Shown one piece after another: positions 23,990-33,545 of a DNA stretch of 64,000 bases (positions within the stretch are counted from its first letter, which is position 1; each line of letters opens with the position of its first letter). Where the stretch lies: positions 62,001 to 126,000 of the forward strand of contig JAUPFP010000003.1 in assembly GCA_036925085.1 (NCBI GenBank), written 5' to 3'. Both the position numbers and the translations under genes were made by a program. Source of the DNA: Brachycybe producta (taxonomy: Eukaryota > Arthropoda > Diplopoda > Playtdesmida > Andrognathidae). Below the pieces are notes generated by a model that saw only the letters and a program-made list of their open reading frames with translations, did not search any database and was not told where the DNA came from.

Positions 23990-25400
23990 AAACCCTCCTC
24001 CTTCTCTACCTGAATTTTACCTGTGAATTTCAAATGAGCTGCTTTTTCTCAGTCAAAACCAAAACGAAGCTCCTCAAATTAAGCTTACTTTTAGTCAAAA
24101 CAGCAGGATTATTTCTACTTTCTTCAATGTTTCAACTTAAATCACAATTAATTTTATACAAATCAATTGATTTGTATAAAGTCAAGGATTGTATATAATT
24201 TAATATAAAAAAGTGATCGTTCATTTTAAAACATTTATTTTGAGAAAAAGAAAAAAAAAGTTTCAGAAAAAGTTTGAGAAAACTTTTTTTTTTTAAAAAC
24301 TTTTAATTAAAAAAGTGTTTTCTTTCTGTTGTTCAACTTAAGTTTGTGAAAAACAGGTGAGAAATACTTTTATTTTGACGCGTTTTTTGTGTTCAATTTT
24401 ATTTAATCTTGCTTTATTTTTTCAAAAAAGTTGACGAAGACGACGACTATTGTTAAATGTGGCCTTAAAACCCCGATCGCCATTAACTCACCACTTCCTG
24501 CATTTTTCTCCTCTTCTTCTTTTCAAAGTTAAATATTTTTGAAAAAAAGGTAAGAACATTATTGTTTAAAATATAATATTTCTTTCTTTTAATCTTCTAA
24601 AATGAACAAAAAAATACATCCAAAATGAAATTTATATTGTCATCTATATTATATCTATAGAGAAAAGGGTTGTAATTATATATTGACCAGTGGTCAAGTG
24701 GTCTAATCAAGTGGTCGGTCATAAGTCGTCAGCAGTGGTGGAGGAGGAGGGAGGACGCCACACGTTAACCTAATCGGAAATTCCCGGATTGAAGTTTTTA
24801 CTTGAAGCATATTTTATAAAAAATTAACTACAGGTAAGATTTTTTTAATTAAACTTAGTTAAATAGTTTTAAAATAAGTTAATTAACTTCTAATATTTTA
24901 AAAATATTGTCAAACTTTCAAATTTCTAAAACTTGGAAGAAGAAATTGTTAAAGGTTAGGGGTGGGTGGCGGCGCTAATTAAGCGCGAAATTGAATAATC
25001 ACCATTTCGCTGTTATTTTCTGCTAAGCAGCATGAGTGCCATATTTGGCGCTGATTCAGTTCGAATCCTTTCCCCCCCCCCTTTCAGTTTGGCGCTTGTT
25101 TTGTATTGACACGTGATCATTTTGACGCTCATTCAGTTTGACGCTTATTTAGTTCTGTCTAATTTGGCGTTTATTAAAATGTTAACAATTTGACACTTGT
25201 TCAGTTTTGACTTTTTAAAAGAGATTAACTTATTTCTAAACACCCTGTACAATTAATTTGCCATATTTCATAAATTAATTTTTTAATTAATTTCTGTTAA
25301 TTTATTTAGAATTTATTCATTCTGAATAAATTAACATTCAATTCAATATGAATACATTTGATTCTTTTTTTTTTTCTTTCTTTTTTGATGTAAATTATTT
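21190..25400. other. Intergenic, AT-rich, no gene seen
   Basis: Contains CT/AG microsatellites, C/G runs, fragments of family A inner arms (about 22800-22945, 23345-23425, 23535-23570, 23690-23760), and a TTGGCGCTTGTT-type phrase repeated several times around 25040-25160. Open frames are short and low-complexity. No protein family recognised on either strand. Confidence 0.5.
23936..23990. repeat. (AG)n microsatellite
   Basis: Two AG blocks separated by ATAGAC. Confidence 0.9.
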
Positions 25401-25409
25401 TCAATTTTA

Positions 25410-25612
25410 AACTGAATCTTTCAAAATAAACTTTTTTTTATGGCTGTTTGAAAATTTGAACATTTTAAGTTTGTTTCTTCATCTTCATTGAGACAAAGTT
25501 ATATTTAAACAACTTCAAAGTGAAAAATTAAAAAAAAAGCGCAAAAATAGTTCATTTTGAAATATTTCAAGGTGTAAATTGCCTTTTCTAGTTTCTAAAA
25601 CTTTCAATTTCT
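25410..25612. mobile_element. Family A MITE, left outer arm weak
   Basis: AATCTTTCAAAATAAAC ... TAGTTCATTTTGAAATATTT ... TTTCTAGTTTCTAAAACTTT. Confidence 0.7.
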
Positions 25613-25699
25613 GCTTAATTTTACTTAGATCTTAATTGGCTTTAAAAAACGCCACACTTCTTTCAGAAGAGCAAAATTTAAAAAAAAAAAACTAGAAAG

Positions 25700-25880
25700 G
25701 GTTTAAAAAACTAGAAGGGATATTTTCACGTTGATATCTTTCAAAATAAACTTTTAATGTCTTGTTTGTGAAAATGATCCAACTATAAAGGGATGTCATT
25801 TTTTAAATAAAACGTTTAATTTGAAAGATATGAAAATAAGTGATGGAGCTGCTACCCTTCTACTCTCTAACACACTTTCA
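25700..25880. mobile_element. Family A MITE, full copy
   Basis: GGTTTAAAAAACTAGAAGGG and ATATCTTTCAAAATAAAC at the left, AACGTTTAATTTGAAAGATA and GCTACCCTTCTACTCTCTAA at the right. Confidence 0.8.
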
Positions 25881-26389
25881 ATTCCTCCTCCTCCTCCTCC
25901 CTTAAAGTAGTTTTCCTTCATTTGCATATTATTATTATTATGCTAATAATATGTATGACTTCTAGAAAAAATTAAAAACTAGAAACCAATAATATATTAA
26001 TATATAATTCACGATCCGATTTGACTAATTCGACAATTTGCAATTTTAATTTATTTATTTATTGAAAATTATTCCAAAATTAAGAAATTTCTTTGAAAAA
26101 CAATATGGAAACATTTTTTTACTTGGTTAGTAAGTAACTTGAGTTACTAAGTTACTAGTTACTTTGAAATGCACCACTGGTTAAGTGTGTAGAGGGGGGG
26201 GGGAGAGGAGAGACTAGAAAAGACAACTTTTTAATTATTTAAAATGTAACAAGTTTCTATTTTTAAAATGTGAAATAAAACAAAGATGGCGGCGCCAACA
26301 GATTAAACTTTCTAATTTCACCGCCATTTTGAAATTGAAACTTCCTCCTTCTAGTTTTATATTTCAGGCTGAAATTCAAGAAGAGATAT

Positions 26390-26502
26390 TTCAACTTATA
26401 CCCTCTCTAAGCAGGGTTTCACCATTGGAAAACCCATTTTCATTTTTATATAAAAAAAGGTTTGTTCTAACCCTGTTAAGAGACTATAAGGTTCAGTTGA
26501 AG
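26390..26502. repeat. Family C hairpin element, copy 1
   Basis: ACCCTCTCTAAGCAGGGTTT faces TAACCCTGTTAAGAGACTAT, flanked by TTCAACTTA and GTTCAGTTGAAG. First of four copies clustered within about 1.2 kb. Confidence 0.8.
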
Positions 26503-26599
26503 TCTTAAGTTCCTAGAAACACAACGACCCTAATTAAAAAAAAACCCACAGTTGAACTTCAACTTTTAACCATATGAACTTAAAGTGCTTCAAAGTTAA

Positions 26600-26712
26600 C
26601 TTCCACTCTCTAAGCAGGGTTCCAACATAAAAAAAAGCCTTGTTTTTTTAATTGAGTAGTCTTGAACTGCTGAACCCCTGTTCAGAGGGTAGAAGTTGAA
26701 ATTTCAAGTGTT
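26600..26712. repeat. Family C hairpin element, copy 2
   Basis: CACTCTCTAAGCAGGGTTCC faces GAACCCCTGTTCAGAGGGTA with AACTTC / GAAGTTGAA flanks. Confidence 0.8.
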
Positions 26713-26739
26713 ACAGGAACCTACTTCCAAAAGAACAAT

Positions 26740-26841
26740 TGACACTTGACCTCTCTAAGCAGGGTTCCAATAATAAAAAAAGCCCTTGAAGAGAATTTTT
26801 TCTCTATGTTTTTGAACCCTGTTGAGAGGCTTCAAGTGTTT
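26740..26841. repeat. Family C hairpin element, copy 3
   Basis: ACTTGACCTCTCTAAGCAGG then GTTCCAA faces TTTGAACCCTGTTGAGAGGC followed by TTCAAGT. Confidence 0.8.
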
Positions 26842-27246
26842 ACTTATTGAATCTGGTCCTCATATTGGAAAACGAAATCCAAAATACAAGAAAAGAGAAA
26901 TCTCAACAAAAAAACCAGTAATTTCACAGTTTGAGAATGGTGGTAATTGTTCAAATTGAAACACAAAATAATGTTTAGCCTACTTTTGACTTGCATCCAT
27001 TTGTAACGAGAAGAGAAAAGTAGTTTGTTCCGCACCCCCTGGTGGTAAGTGGAGGAATCATAAACAACACAGTGAAAAAAAAATGTTACAAACTTCTTTT
27101 TAATTTTAAACTATGTGGTCAATTAAAATCTGTTACACTTGCCTTAAAAAAAACAATGAAAATTATCTTTAATTGTGTTTCCACTACTCGTAATCATCAC
27201 ACCGTGTAACCAAGTGACATGGTTTACAAAGAAAAAAGCTCAATTT

Positions 27247-27262
27247 GCACTATCTCCTCCTC
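27247..27262. repeat. Poly-C tract
   Basis: Long C homopolymer after TCCTCCTCC; similar runs occur throughout the window. Confidence 0.7.
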
Positions 27263-27425
27263 CCCCCCCCCCCCATCTTAACCCCTTTAACAATAAAAGA
27301 GGAGGAGCTCAAAGGGTTGAAAAAAAAAAAAAAGGTCAAAACCCCCTGTTTAAACCTGAAATGACCTTCGCAGGAATGTTGTTGAATAATAAACTTTCTT
27401 AGGTCCAAATTCAAGAAAGAAAAAA

Positions 27426-27573
27426 CTTTGACACTTTCAACTTGAAATCTCTAAAACAGGGTTCCTAACATATTAAGAAAGCCTAAAAGCCTTCTTTTGT
27501 TAAAGAAACCAGTGCTGTTCTATGTTGGTTGAAACCCTGGTTTAGGGAGTTCAAAGTTCGAAAGTGTTTTTTT
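27426..27573. repeat. Family C hairpin element, copy 4
   Basis: AACTTGAAATCTCTAAAACA then GGGTTCC faces GAAACCCTGGTTTAGGGAGT and TCAAAGTT. The outer flank TTTGACACTTTCAACTTG pairs with TTCAAAGTTCGAAAGTG. Confidence 0.75.
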
Positions 27574-27814
27574 TTAATTTGGACTTAAGGTTTTTTTTTC
27601 TTAACTCGGGGCTAATTTAAAAAAAAGGGGTAAATAATCTCTCCTAATGGTGGTTCAATAACCTAGCCTCCTCCAGTCCTCCTCTCCTTTCAATCCCTTC
27701 ATTTATTAAAAAAAATAATAAACTATTCTGAATTTGAATTTTAAAAATGACTCAGCAAAGTGGCCTTAATAAAGGCCTGTGGCAGAGGGATTTCCAATGC
27801 AATCATCTTCTCTA

Positions 27815-28200
27815 ACATTTGAGAAACTTTCAACCTCCACAAACTACTATCGGAAACTCTCAGAATCAATCTAGATGTCCAACTATTCTGAGAGTAACTT
27901 TCTGAACAACTTTCTAAAAAAACTCTCTCAAACTCCTCTCTGAAAAACTGTCAAAACTCTCCCTGAACCACTATGAAACTATTGTAATATTGTGAAACCA
28001 GACTGAACCACAAATGAAAACTCCCCGAACTTCTATGAAGTACTGTGAAATTCAGAAACCTCTCTCTGATCCATCTTGTCCACAACTGTCAGACTGAATC
28101 TATTTAGGAAAAACTCTCGGAAACTCCCTGTTAAACTCTCAAAAGCAGCTAGCTCTCTGCAAAACTATGAAAAACTGTCAGAAGTTTTCTTAAAAACTGG
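27815..28200. repeat. Degenerate short-period repeat (ACTCTCNGAAACT-like)
   Basis: Phrases such as GAAACTCTCAGAA, GAACAACTTTCT, CTCTGAAAAACTGTC and GGAAACTCCCTG recur every 15-25 bp for nearly 400 bp without strict phasing. No long frame. Looks like an eroded minisatellite. Confidence 0.5.
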
Positions 28201-28975
28201 TTTCCTTCTATAATTTCATGTGAAGTGTCAGGAACCCCAGTTTTGAAGGGCCAAACGATCCCACAGCTGTGATTTAGTTCCGCATTCATAAGAAAACAAT
28301 GAAAACGAATTTATTACTTTTAATAATATTAAATCAGAAGAGATTTCCTTGTGACGTTTGTCACTTGTTATGACGATGATGATGTTTCATATAACTAATT
28401 ATTTGAAACCCAGATTAATTACTCTAATGGATTGAAAGAGACCCAGATAACAAAAAGGAGGAGGAGGAGGAGGGTGTGGTGCCAAATGTCCCAGGGCCTC
28501 AGGGTCTCCTTTTAGCCCTGAAATATGTCCTCCTCCTCCCCCTCCTCCTTAATTAACTAACTACTGGTTTTTTTTTTTGCCCAAAATAATTCAGAATTTG
28601 TTACATTAATGAAATTTATTAAAGGACCATTGTTTTAATAATTGACATCATTCATCCCGAAAAGGTCTTAAGTTAATCCCCCAATTATTCCGTACGCATG
28701 CGCACAAGAAACCAATTTCGTGTTCACCATAAATCCCCCCCTTGTTTTTTGAAAAAAAGAAGAAGACTAGAAGGACCACACCCATATGTTAACATCGGTA
28801 CAAATTGTTTTGCAGCCAAATTGTGTGAAAAACAAAGGTCAAAAGTTATTATTTAAAATTGGAAAGGCAAAGGGAGGGAGGGGTTCATTCAGATTCCCAT
28901 TCTGGGTGGCTCGCGAGCCATTTCAAAAGGCCCCCCCCCCCAATGTACCACTTTGAGCAAGTTCAAAAGTTTAAT

Positions 28976-29155
28976 TGAAACTAGAAGAGTAAAAGTATTG
29001 TAGTTGAGTATTAAGTATTGTGTTGAGTAAAAATATTGTCTACTTAAAAAGTTGGGTCGTTTTCAAACTGGACATAAAAAGTTTATTTTGAAAGATCTAT
29101 CCAACATGGAAATACGATTAAGTGATTGAGAAACCCTTCTAGTTTCGAAAATACA
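28976..29155. mobile_element. Family A MITE
   Basis: TTGAAACTAGAAGAGTAAAA, right inner AAAAAGTTTATTTTGAAAGA, then TTAAGTGATTGAG and ACCCTTCTAGTTTCGAAAA. Confidence 0.8.
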
Positions 29156-29497
29156 TTCAAGTTTCTCTTCATTTTGTCCCTTAAAACCGTATTTGAAAAA
29201 AATTCTTCAGCTTTTTTCAGAAGAATTTCTTTTGCGCCTAATTGCACCTTTTTCAAATATTTTTTCTTCTAATTAATTTACCTTACTAAAGGTCAAAGGT
29301 GATAACATTTTTAATATATAAAGAGAAGTTCTTTATTTTAAGTTGAATTCATTTCTTTTTGTATTTCAGATTAAAAAAGTTCTCCGCAAAAAGACTTTCA
29401 GGTCTTTGAATCTTTTCTTCCGAAATTGACTGAAATTTTATCCAATTTTACTGACTTCAACAAACAACTTCAAGAAAAACAGGAAAATCGTTCAAAA

Positions 29498-32183
29498 ATG
29501 GGTCTTCACGGATGTGGAAAGTTCATCAAAATCACAATGTTCATCTCAAACATCCTCATTCTGGTAAAGAAAACCCTTGAGTGTTAACAAGTCCTTGTTC
29601 ACACACGGAATAGAAAGAACAAGTGGAATTTCCACTTGTTGCTGCAATCTGTGTGAACGCGGAAACAAAGTTCCCTTTCCACTGCGGAAACGCGGATTTA
29701 GAATATTTGTTTTACTGTCTCTCTCCAAATGGTTTCCCCCCCCCCCCAAAAAAAACACTCGATTAAAAATCCGGAAATAGTTTTGCCAGCTGTGTTGCCA
29801 TTTTTCATTTTTAAGTTTCCTGCTCAAAGAGGGGTTGTGGAACACACGGACCACTTTTCAATGTGGGTTGTCGCCACAACCGACCACTTCTGAAGTGTTT
29901 CCATAGGAAATACATTGCCACAACCCACAAACGACTTCATTTTGCAGTCGAAAAGTGTTTTTGTGTGCAAATTCCCAAAATGAAAACAGGCAACAAAAGA
30001 CACTTGGAAGACTAGAAACATATAGACTTTGGGTGTTCGAGAAACAAGAATCCGAAGTTTAATTCGGAATGTCTCCTCGTGTTGCATCTGTGTGTGTGTT
30101 CCGTCCTTTTAATATTTCTTTTGTGGTCTCTTTTCTAGGCTGGAGGAATTTCCGTTTTAGTAGTCGGAGTTTGGACATGTGTGGACAAGGGCTACATGAA
30201 GGAATTACTAGGGAACGACATGTACATGAGTTCCGCGTACATCTTAATCGCAATGGGATGTACCATAATCCTCATTTCGTTCCTCGGATGTTTGGGAGCC
30301 ATCAGAGAAATCAAATGTCTCCTATTGACAGTAACAGGCCTTAATTAATTAACCATACATTAATTAATAACTACATTGATTAATTCTCTCTCTCTCGTTC
30401 TATTCTAGTATTTTATCATTTTGTTCCTCATATTTGTGATACTTCTTATTGGAGGCATTCTGGGATATGTTTTCCGGAATAAAGTAAGATTGGATTGTCC
30501 AGTTTTGACCGCAACAACAACACACATCCTTAATTCCTCATCCTTGTCGCGCGGTCCCTCGTTTCTTCACCACTAACTCTCTTTGGCCCCTCAATTGACC
30601 ACTACAATCCCTGTACCCTCTCTTCAGCCCTCACTTCTTGACCAATACTCTCTTGCTGATTCCCATTTGTTCCCGGAACTTTTTAACCAAAATTGCGAGT
30701 GCAGAAATTGCAAGTATACAAAAAACTAGAAGAGTAAAGGGTATTTCCCCCCCCCCCCCCCTTTTTGCCATCTTTTTTAAACAAAAAAAAAACTTTCTTA
30801 CTGCCACTTTCCATTGTCTACTATCTGTGGCGCCCCCTTTTGAAACATAAACTAAACTAGAATTTCCTTTTTTTCAGGTTAAAGATACTACGAGCAATGC
30901 AATGTTGAGCTCCTTATATAAAGACTACGACGGAAACGCCCACATTCAAAAAAGTTGGGACACATTACAGAAACAGGTAGGTGTGATTTGCATAGAAGCG
31001 CCACCAGGCGTCGCCACTATAGCTAACATTTTCTTTCATTGTTCATATGTAAAAATATATATAGTTGAAGTGTTGCGGCATCAAAACGGACAAAGATATT
31101 CCGGCTTACGAATCGTGGAAGAGGACGCAACAATTTATGAACGATTCTCCACCTTACGTTCCGTCAAGCTGCTGCTTAACGAATGAAAATGGCGACTACG
31201 TTAACGAAGAGGAATGTCAAAATAGCAAACCATCCAATGCAACAGTTTACATGGGTGTAAGTATTTTTTTCTTTAAATTCTCAGCTTCAAAACCAACTTT
31301 TAACATTGAATTGAAACGTTTATTAAAAACTAGAATAGTAGGTATGTCTTGACATCTTTCAAAATAAACTTTTTATGACAATTTAAGGTGAATTATCAAA
31401 GTTGATTGGAGAAGAAAAAAAACCATTGAATATTTTTCAAATTTGCAGAAAAAAGTTTATTTTGAAAAATAACGTAATGAAGAAAAATGTATGAGGAAAA
31501 TATTCTAGTCTCTAACAAATACGGAATCTTTAATTTGTAAAACGAGCAACTAGAAACAAGTTGCTTTTCTTTGTTCTTAAATTTTTCTTAGAAGCAACTT
31601 TTAAGTTTGTTAGAAACTAGAATGGCTACTGTATTTACTGAAACCATGTGTTCAGAATGTTCATTTTGAAAGATAACGTTAAATAAGCTGTTTGTTTGTT
31701 TTAAGGACTGTTACCGAGCCGCAATTGAATTCGTAAGTGACCACGCCTCCATCCTAGGTGGCGTTGGAGTCGGAATTTCTGGTCTTATGGTAAGAGAACC
31801 CCCCCCCCCCCCCCTCCTTCTTCCAATAACAAATCGGTGCAAAAATTCAAGTATTTCATTTTTCAGAAATACTTTTTAAGATATTCAAAGTGAATTTGAG
31901 ACTAGAAGAGTAACAGCAGAATCGAGTGATTGTATTTTGATGACGATATCTTAAAAAATAAACTTTTTACATTTTAAAACGTCTTGTCAAATAAGCCATT
32001 CAAACAAACCATAAAAAGTTTATTTTGAAAGATATATCGTTAACTTCATCTTTCTAGTTTCTATTTTACTTTTGAATTTCTGCATTTTGTGGGTCTTATG
32101 AAAAATTCCTAAAAATGTCGTTTATTTTTTCTTAGGTCGTCGGGATGATTTTCTCTTGCATATTATTTAAGCTTATAGAATAG
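29498..32183 (+). CDS. Tetraspanin (7 exons, 251 aa)
   Basis: Coding exons 29498-29563, 30139-30330, 30409-30483, 30878-30976, 31065-31256, 31706-31789 and 32136-32183, all phase 0 with GT-AG borders. Membrane segments lie near residues 12-35, 55-77, 85-107 and 223-247. Between TM3 and TM4 the large extracellular loop carries the family signature CCG (147-149) plus Cys180, Cys181, Cys195 and Cys210, a six-cysteine loop. N-terminal GCGKF and CLGAIRE after TM2 are typical. Length fits the family (200-350). Tetraspanins organise membrane microdomains with integrins and other partners; which paralogue this is cannot be told. A possible 5' UTR acceptor (TTTCAG at about 29370) precedes the start. 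Introns carry family A MITEs and C-runs; in intron 6 a 16-base C run begins 9 bp after the donor. Polyadenylation signal at 32669. Confidence 0.94.
29737..29748. repeat. Poly-C run in tetraspanin intron 1
   Basis: About 12 C followed by an A run. Confidence 0.7.
31316..31516. mobile_element. Family A MITE in tetraspanin intron 5
   Basis: ATTAAAAACTAGAATAGTAG, CATCTTTCAAAATAAAC, AAAGTTTATTTTGAAAAATA, ATTCTAGTCTCTAACAAA. Confidence 0.8.
31607..31690. mobile_element. Family A half-copy in tetraspanin intron 5
   Basis: AGTTTGTTAGAAACTAGAAT at the left, then one inner arm GTTCATTTTGAAAGATAACG; the other half is missing. Confidence 0.65.
31799..31814. repeat. Poly-C tract after exon 6 donor
   Basis: Sixteen C starting 9 bp after the tetraspanin exon 6 donor GTAAGAG. 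Confidence 0.9.
31897..32070. mobile_element. Family A MITE in tetraspanin intron 6
   Basis: GAATTTGAGACTAGAAGAGT, GATATCTTAAAAAATAAAC, AAAAAGTTTATTTTGAAAGA, TTTCTAGTTTCTA. Confidence 0.8.
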
Positions 32184-32491
32184 TGTATTTTAAACAATTT
32201 CCTGTTCCTCCTCCTCATACGATTCTTTTAAAATCTACTTTGATTATTCTCAAATTTTCTTTGTCACTTTTTTTTTTAATTCAATTAGTAAGATTTTGTT
32301 CTCATTTATTTTTTAGTCAGGTTTTTTTTTTGTAGTTTTTATTTCAGAAAAAAGAGCGAAAGAAAAAAAGTGGCAAATGAAAATCGTGTAAAATATAAAA
32401 CATTTTTTCTTATAAACTTTTTTTCTATAAAAATTTATTATTTTTCTCTTGAATCTCAAAGAAACTTTTTTTGTGTCTCATAATTATTTTA

Positions 32492-32522
<31 letters not shown>
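32492..32522. repeat. (TTA)n microsatellite
   Basis: About ten TTA units in the tetraspanin 3' region. Confidence 0.9.
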
Positions 32523-32668
32523 GGTATTATTCTTTTCTTTAAATTAAATTTAAAGTCAACTTTAAAAGTGTGATAATTATGTAAATATGTTGATAATAAT
32601 TTTAATTAATGTTTAGAAAGAAGAAAAAAAACTCTTGTTTCACTTGTGTAAACCGAATTGCAAAGAGA

Positions 32669-32674
32669 AATAAA
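32669..32674 (+). terminator. Candidate tetraspanin polyadenylation signal
   Basis: AATAAATAATC about 490 bp after the stop codon. Confidence 0.5.
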
Positions 32675-32699
32675 TAATCAGCTATGACGTCATGTGGTG

Positions 32700-33545
32700 T
32701 CCTTTTTAATATTAATTGGTAAATTAAGGCTCGGATTTTTACGCAAAACATCAAGCAAATGTTTCACAATCTGTGCCGCTAATCGTGAACTAAATCCCCG
32801 CCTAATTTGCTAAAACCTTGAAGAACATCGAAATCCGGAGACTCGGCATTCACTGTAGTTACATGTTCTGACGTACAGATGGCGCTCCGCCATAATGCAA
32901 ATTCTTAAAACGCGAAATTTCTATCAACGACTACTGCGCCATCTTTATGTAGGCACGTACAACTAAAAAGAGTGTCCCACCATAGTCTCCTATTTAAGGA
33001 GGCTATGGTCCGACATGTCCACCTCAAAAGGCGGCGAAACGAAAATACGGCACATAAAAACAACATTAAAAAGCAAATAATGAGAAAAAGTAGATTCTTA
33101 CATTAGAATCGACATCAATCTCGCTTCAGATGCATGAAATGCAGATCATATAGTTCGATTCGTAGACTCGAAAGTTCACTTCAAACGAGTTGAAAATAAA
33201 CCGCCGATGAAACACCGTTAAAAGACAAAAACAGCTGGAGACACCGGAAACACAACAGGAAATAAGTGGCTACTATAAAAACCGCCAGGGGGCGTATTAG
33301 CATGAGGGGGCTACCGTTCACCACGTGATTGAATCTGACCATCCAAGAACGACTTTAGCGACCTTTTCCCGCCAAAATGCACGTTCCCATCTGTTTCCTT
33401 GCAAACAAGGACGGGTTAATTGTCAAATTTGTCGTCGTGAAAAGCAATAAAACACCGATAACTTCATAAAACATCTTCGTCTTGTTGACTGAAGTGGTTC
33501 CGTAGAAGCAAAAGACGTCACAATCCTGGTTTTAACTCATCTAAC
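32700..33545. other. Tetraspanin-POLD1 intergenic region, probable POLD1 promoter
   Basis: Base composition becomes richer in G+C and CpG from about 32850 to the POLD1 start. GACGTCAC at 33513 is a 7-of-8 CRE match close to the start codon. A phrase near 32735 (ACGCAAAACATCAAGC) resembles repeats at 10727 and 18540. No TATA box stands out. Confidence 0.4.

Noticed and set aside
30638..30850. Open frame in tetraspanin intron 3
   Set aside because: Interrupted by a C-run and lies between exons that join in phase; intronic.
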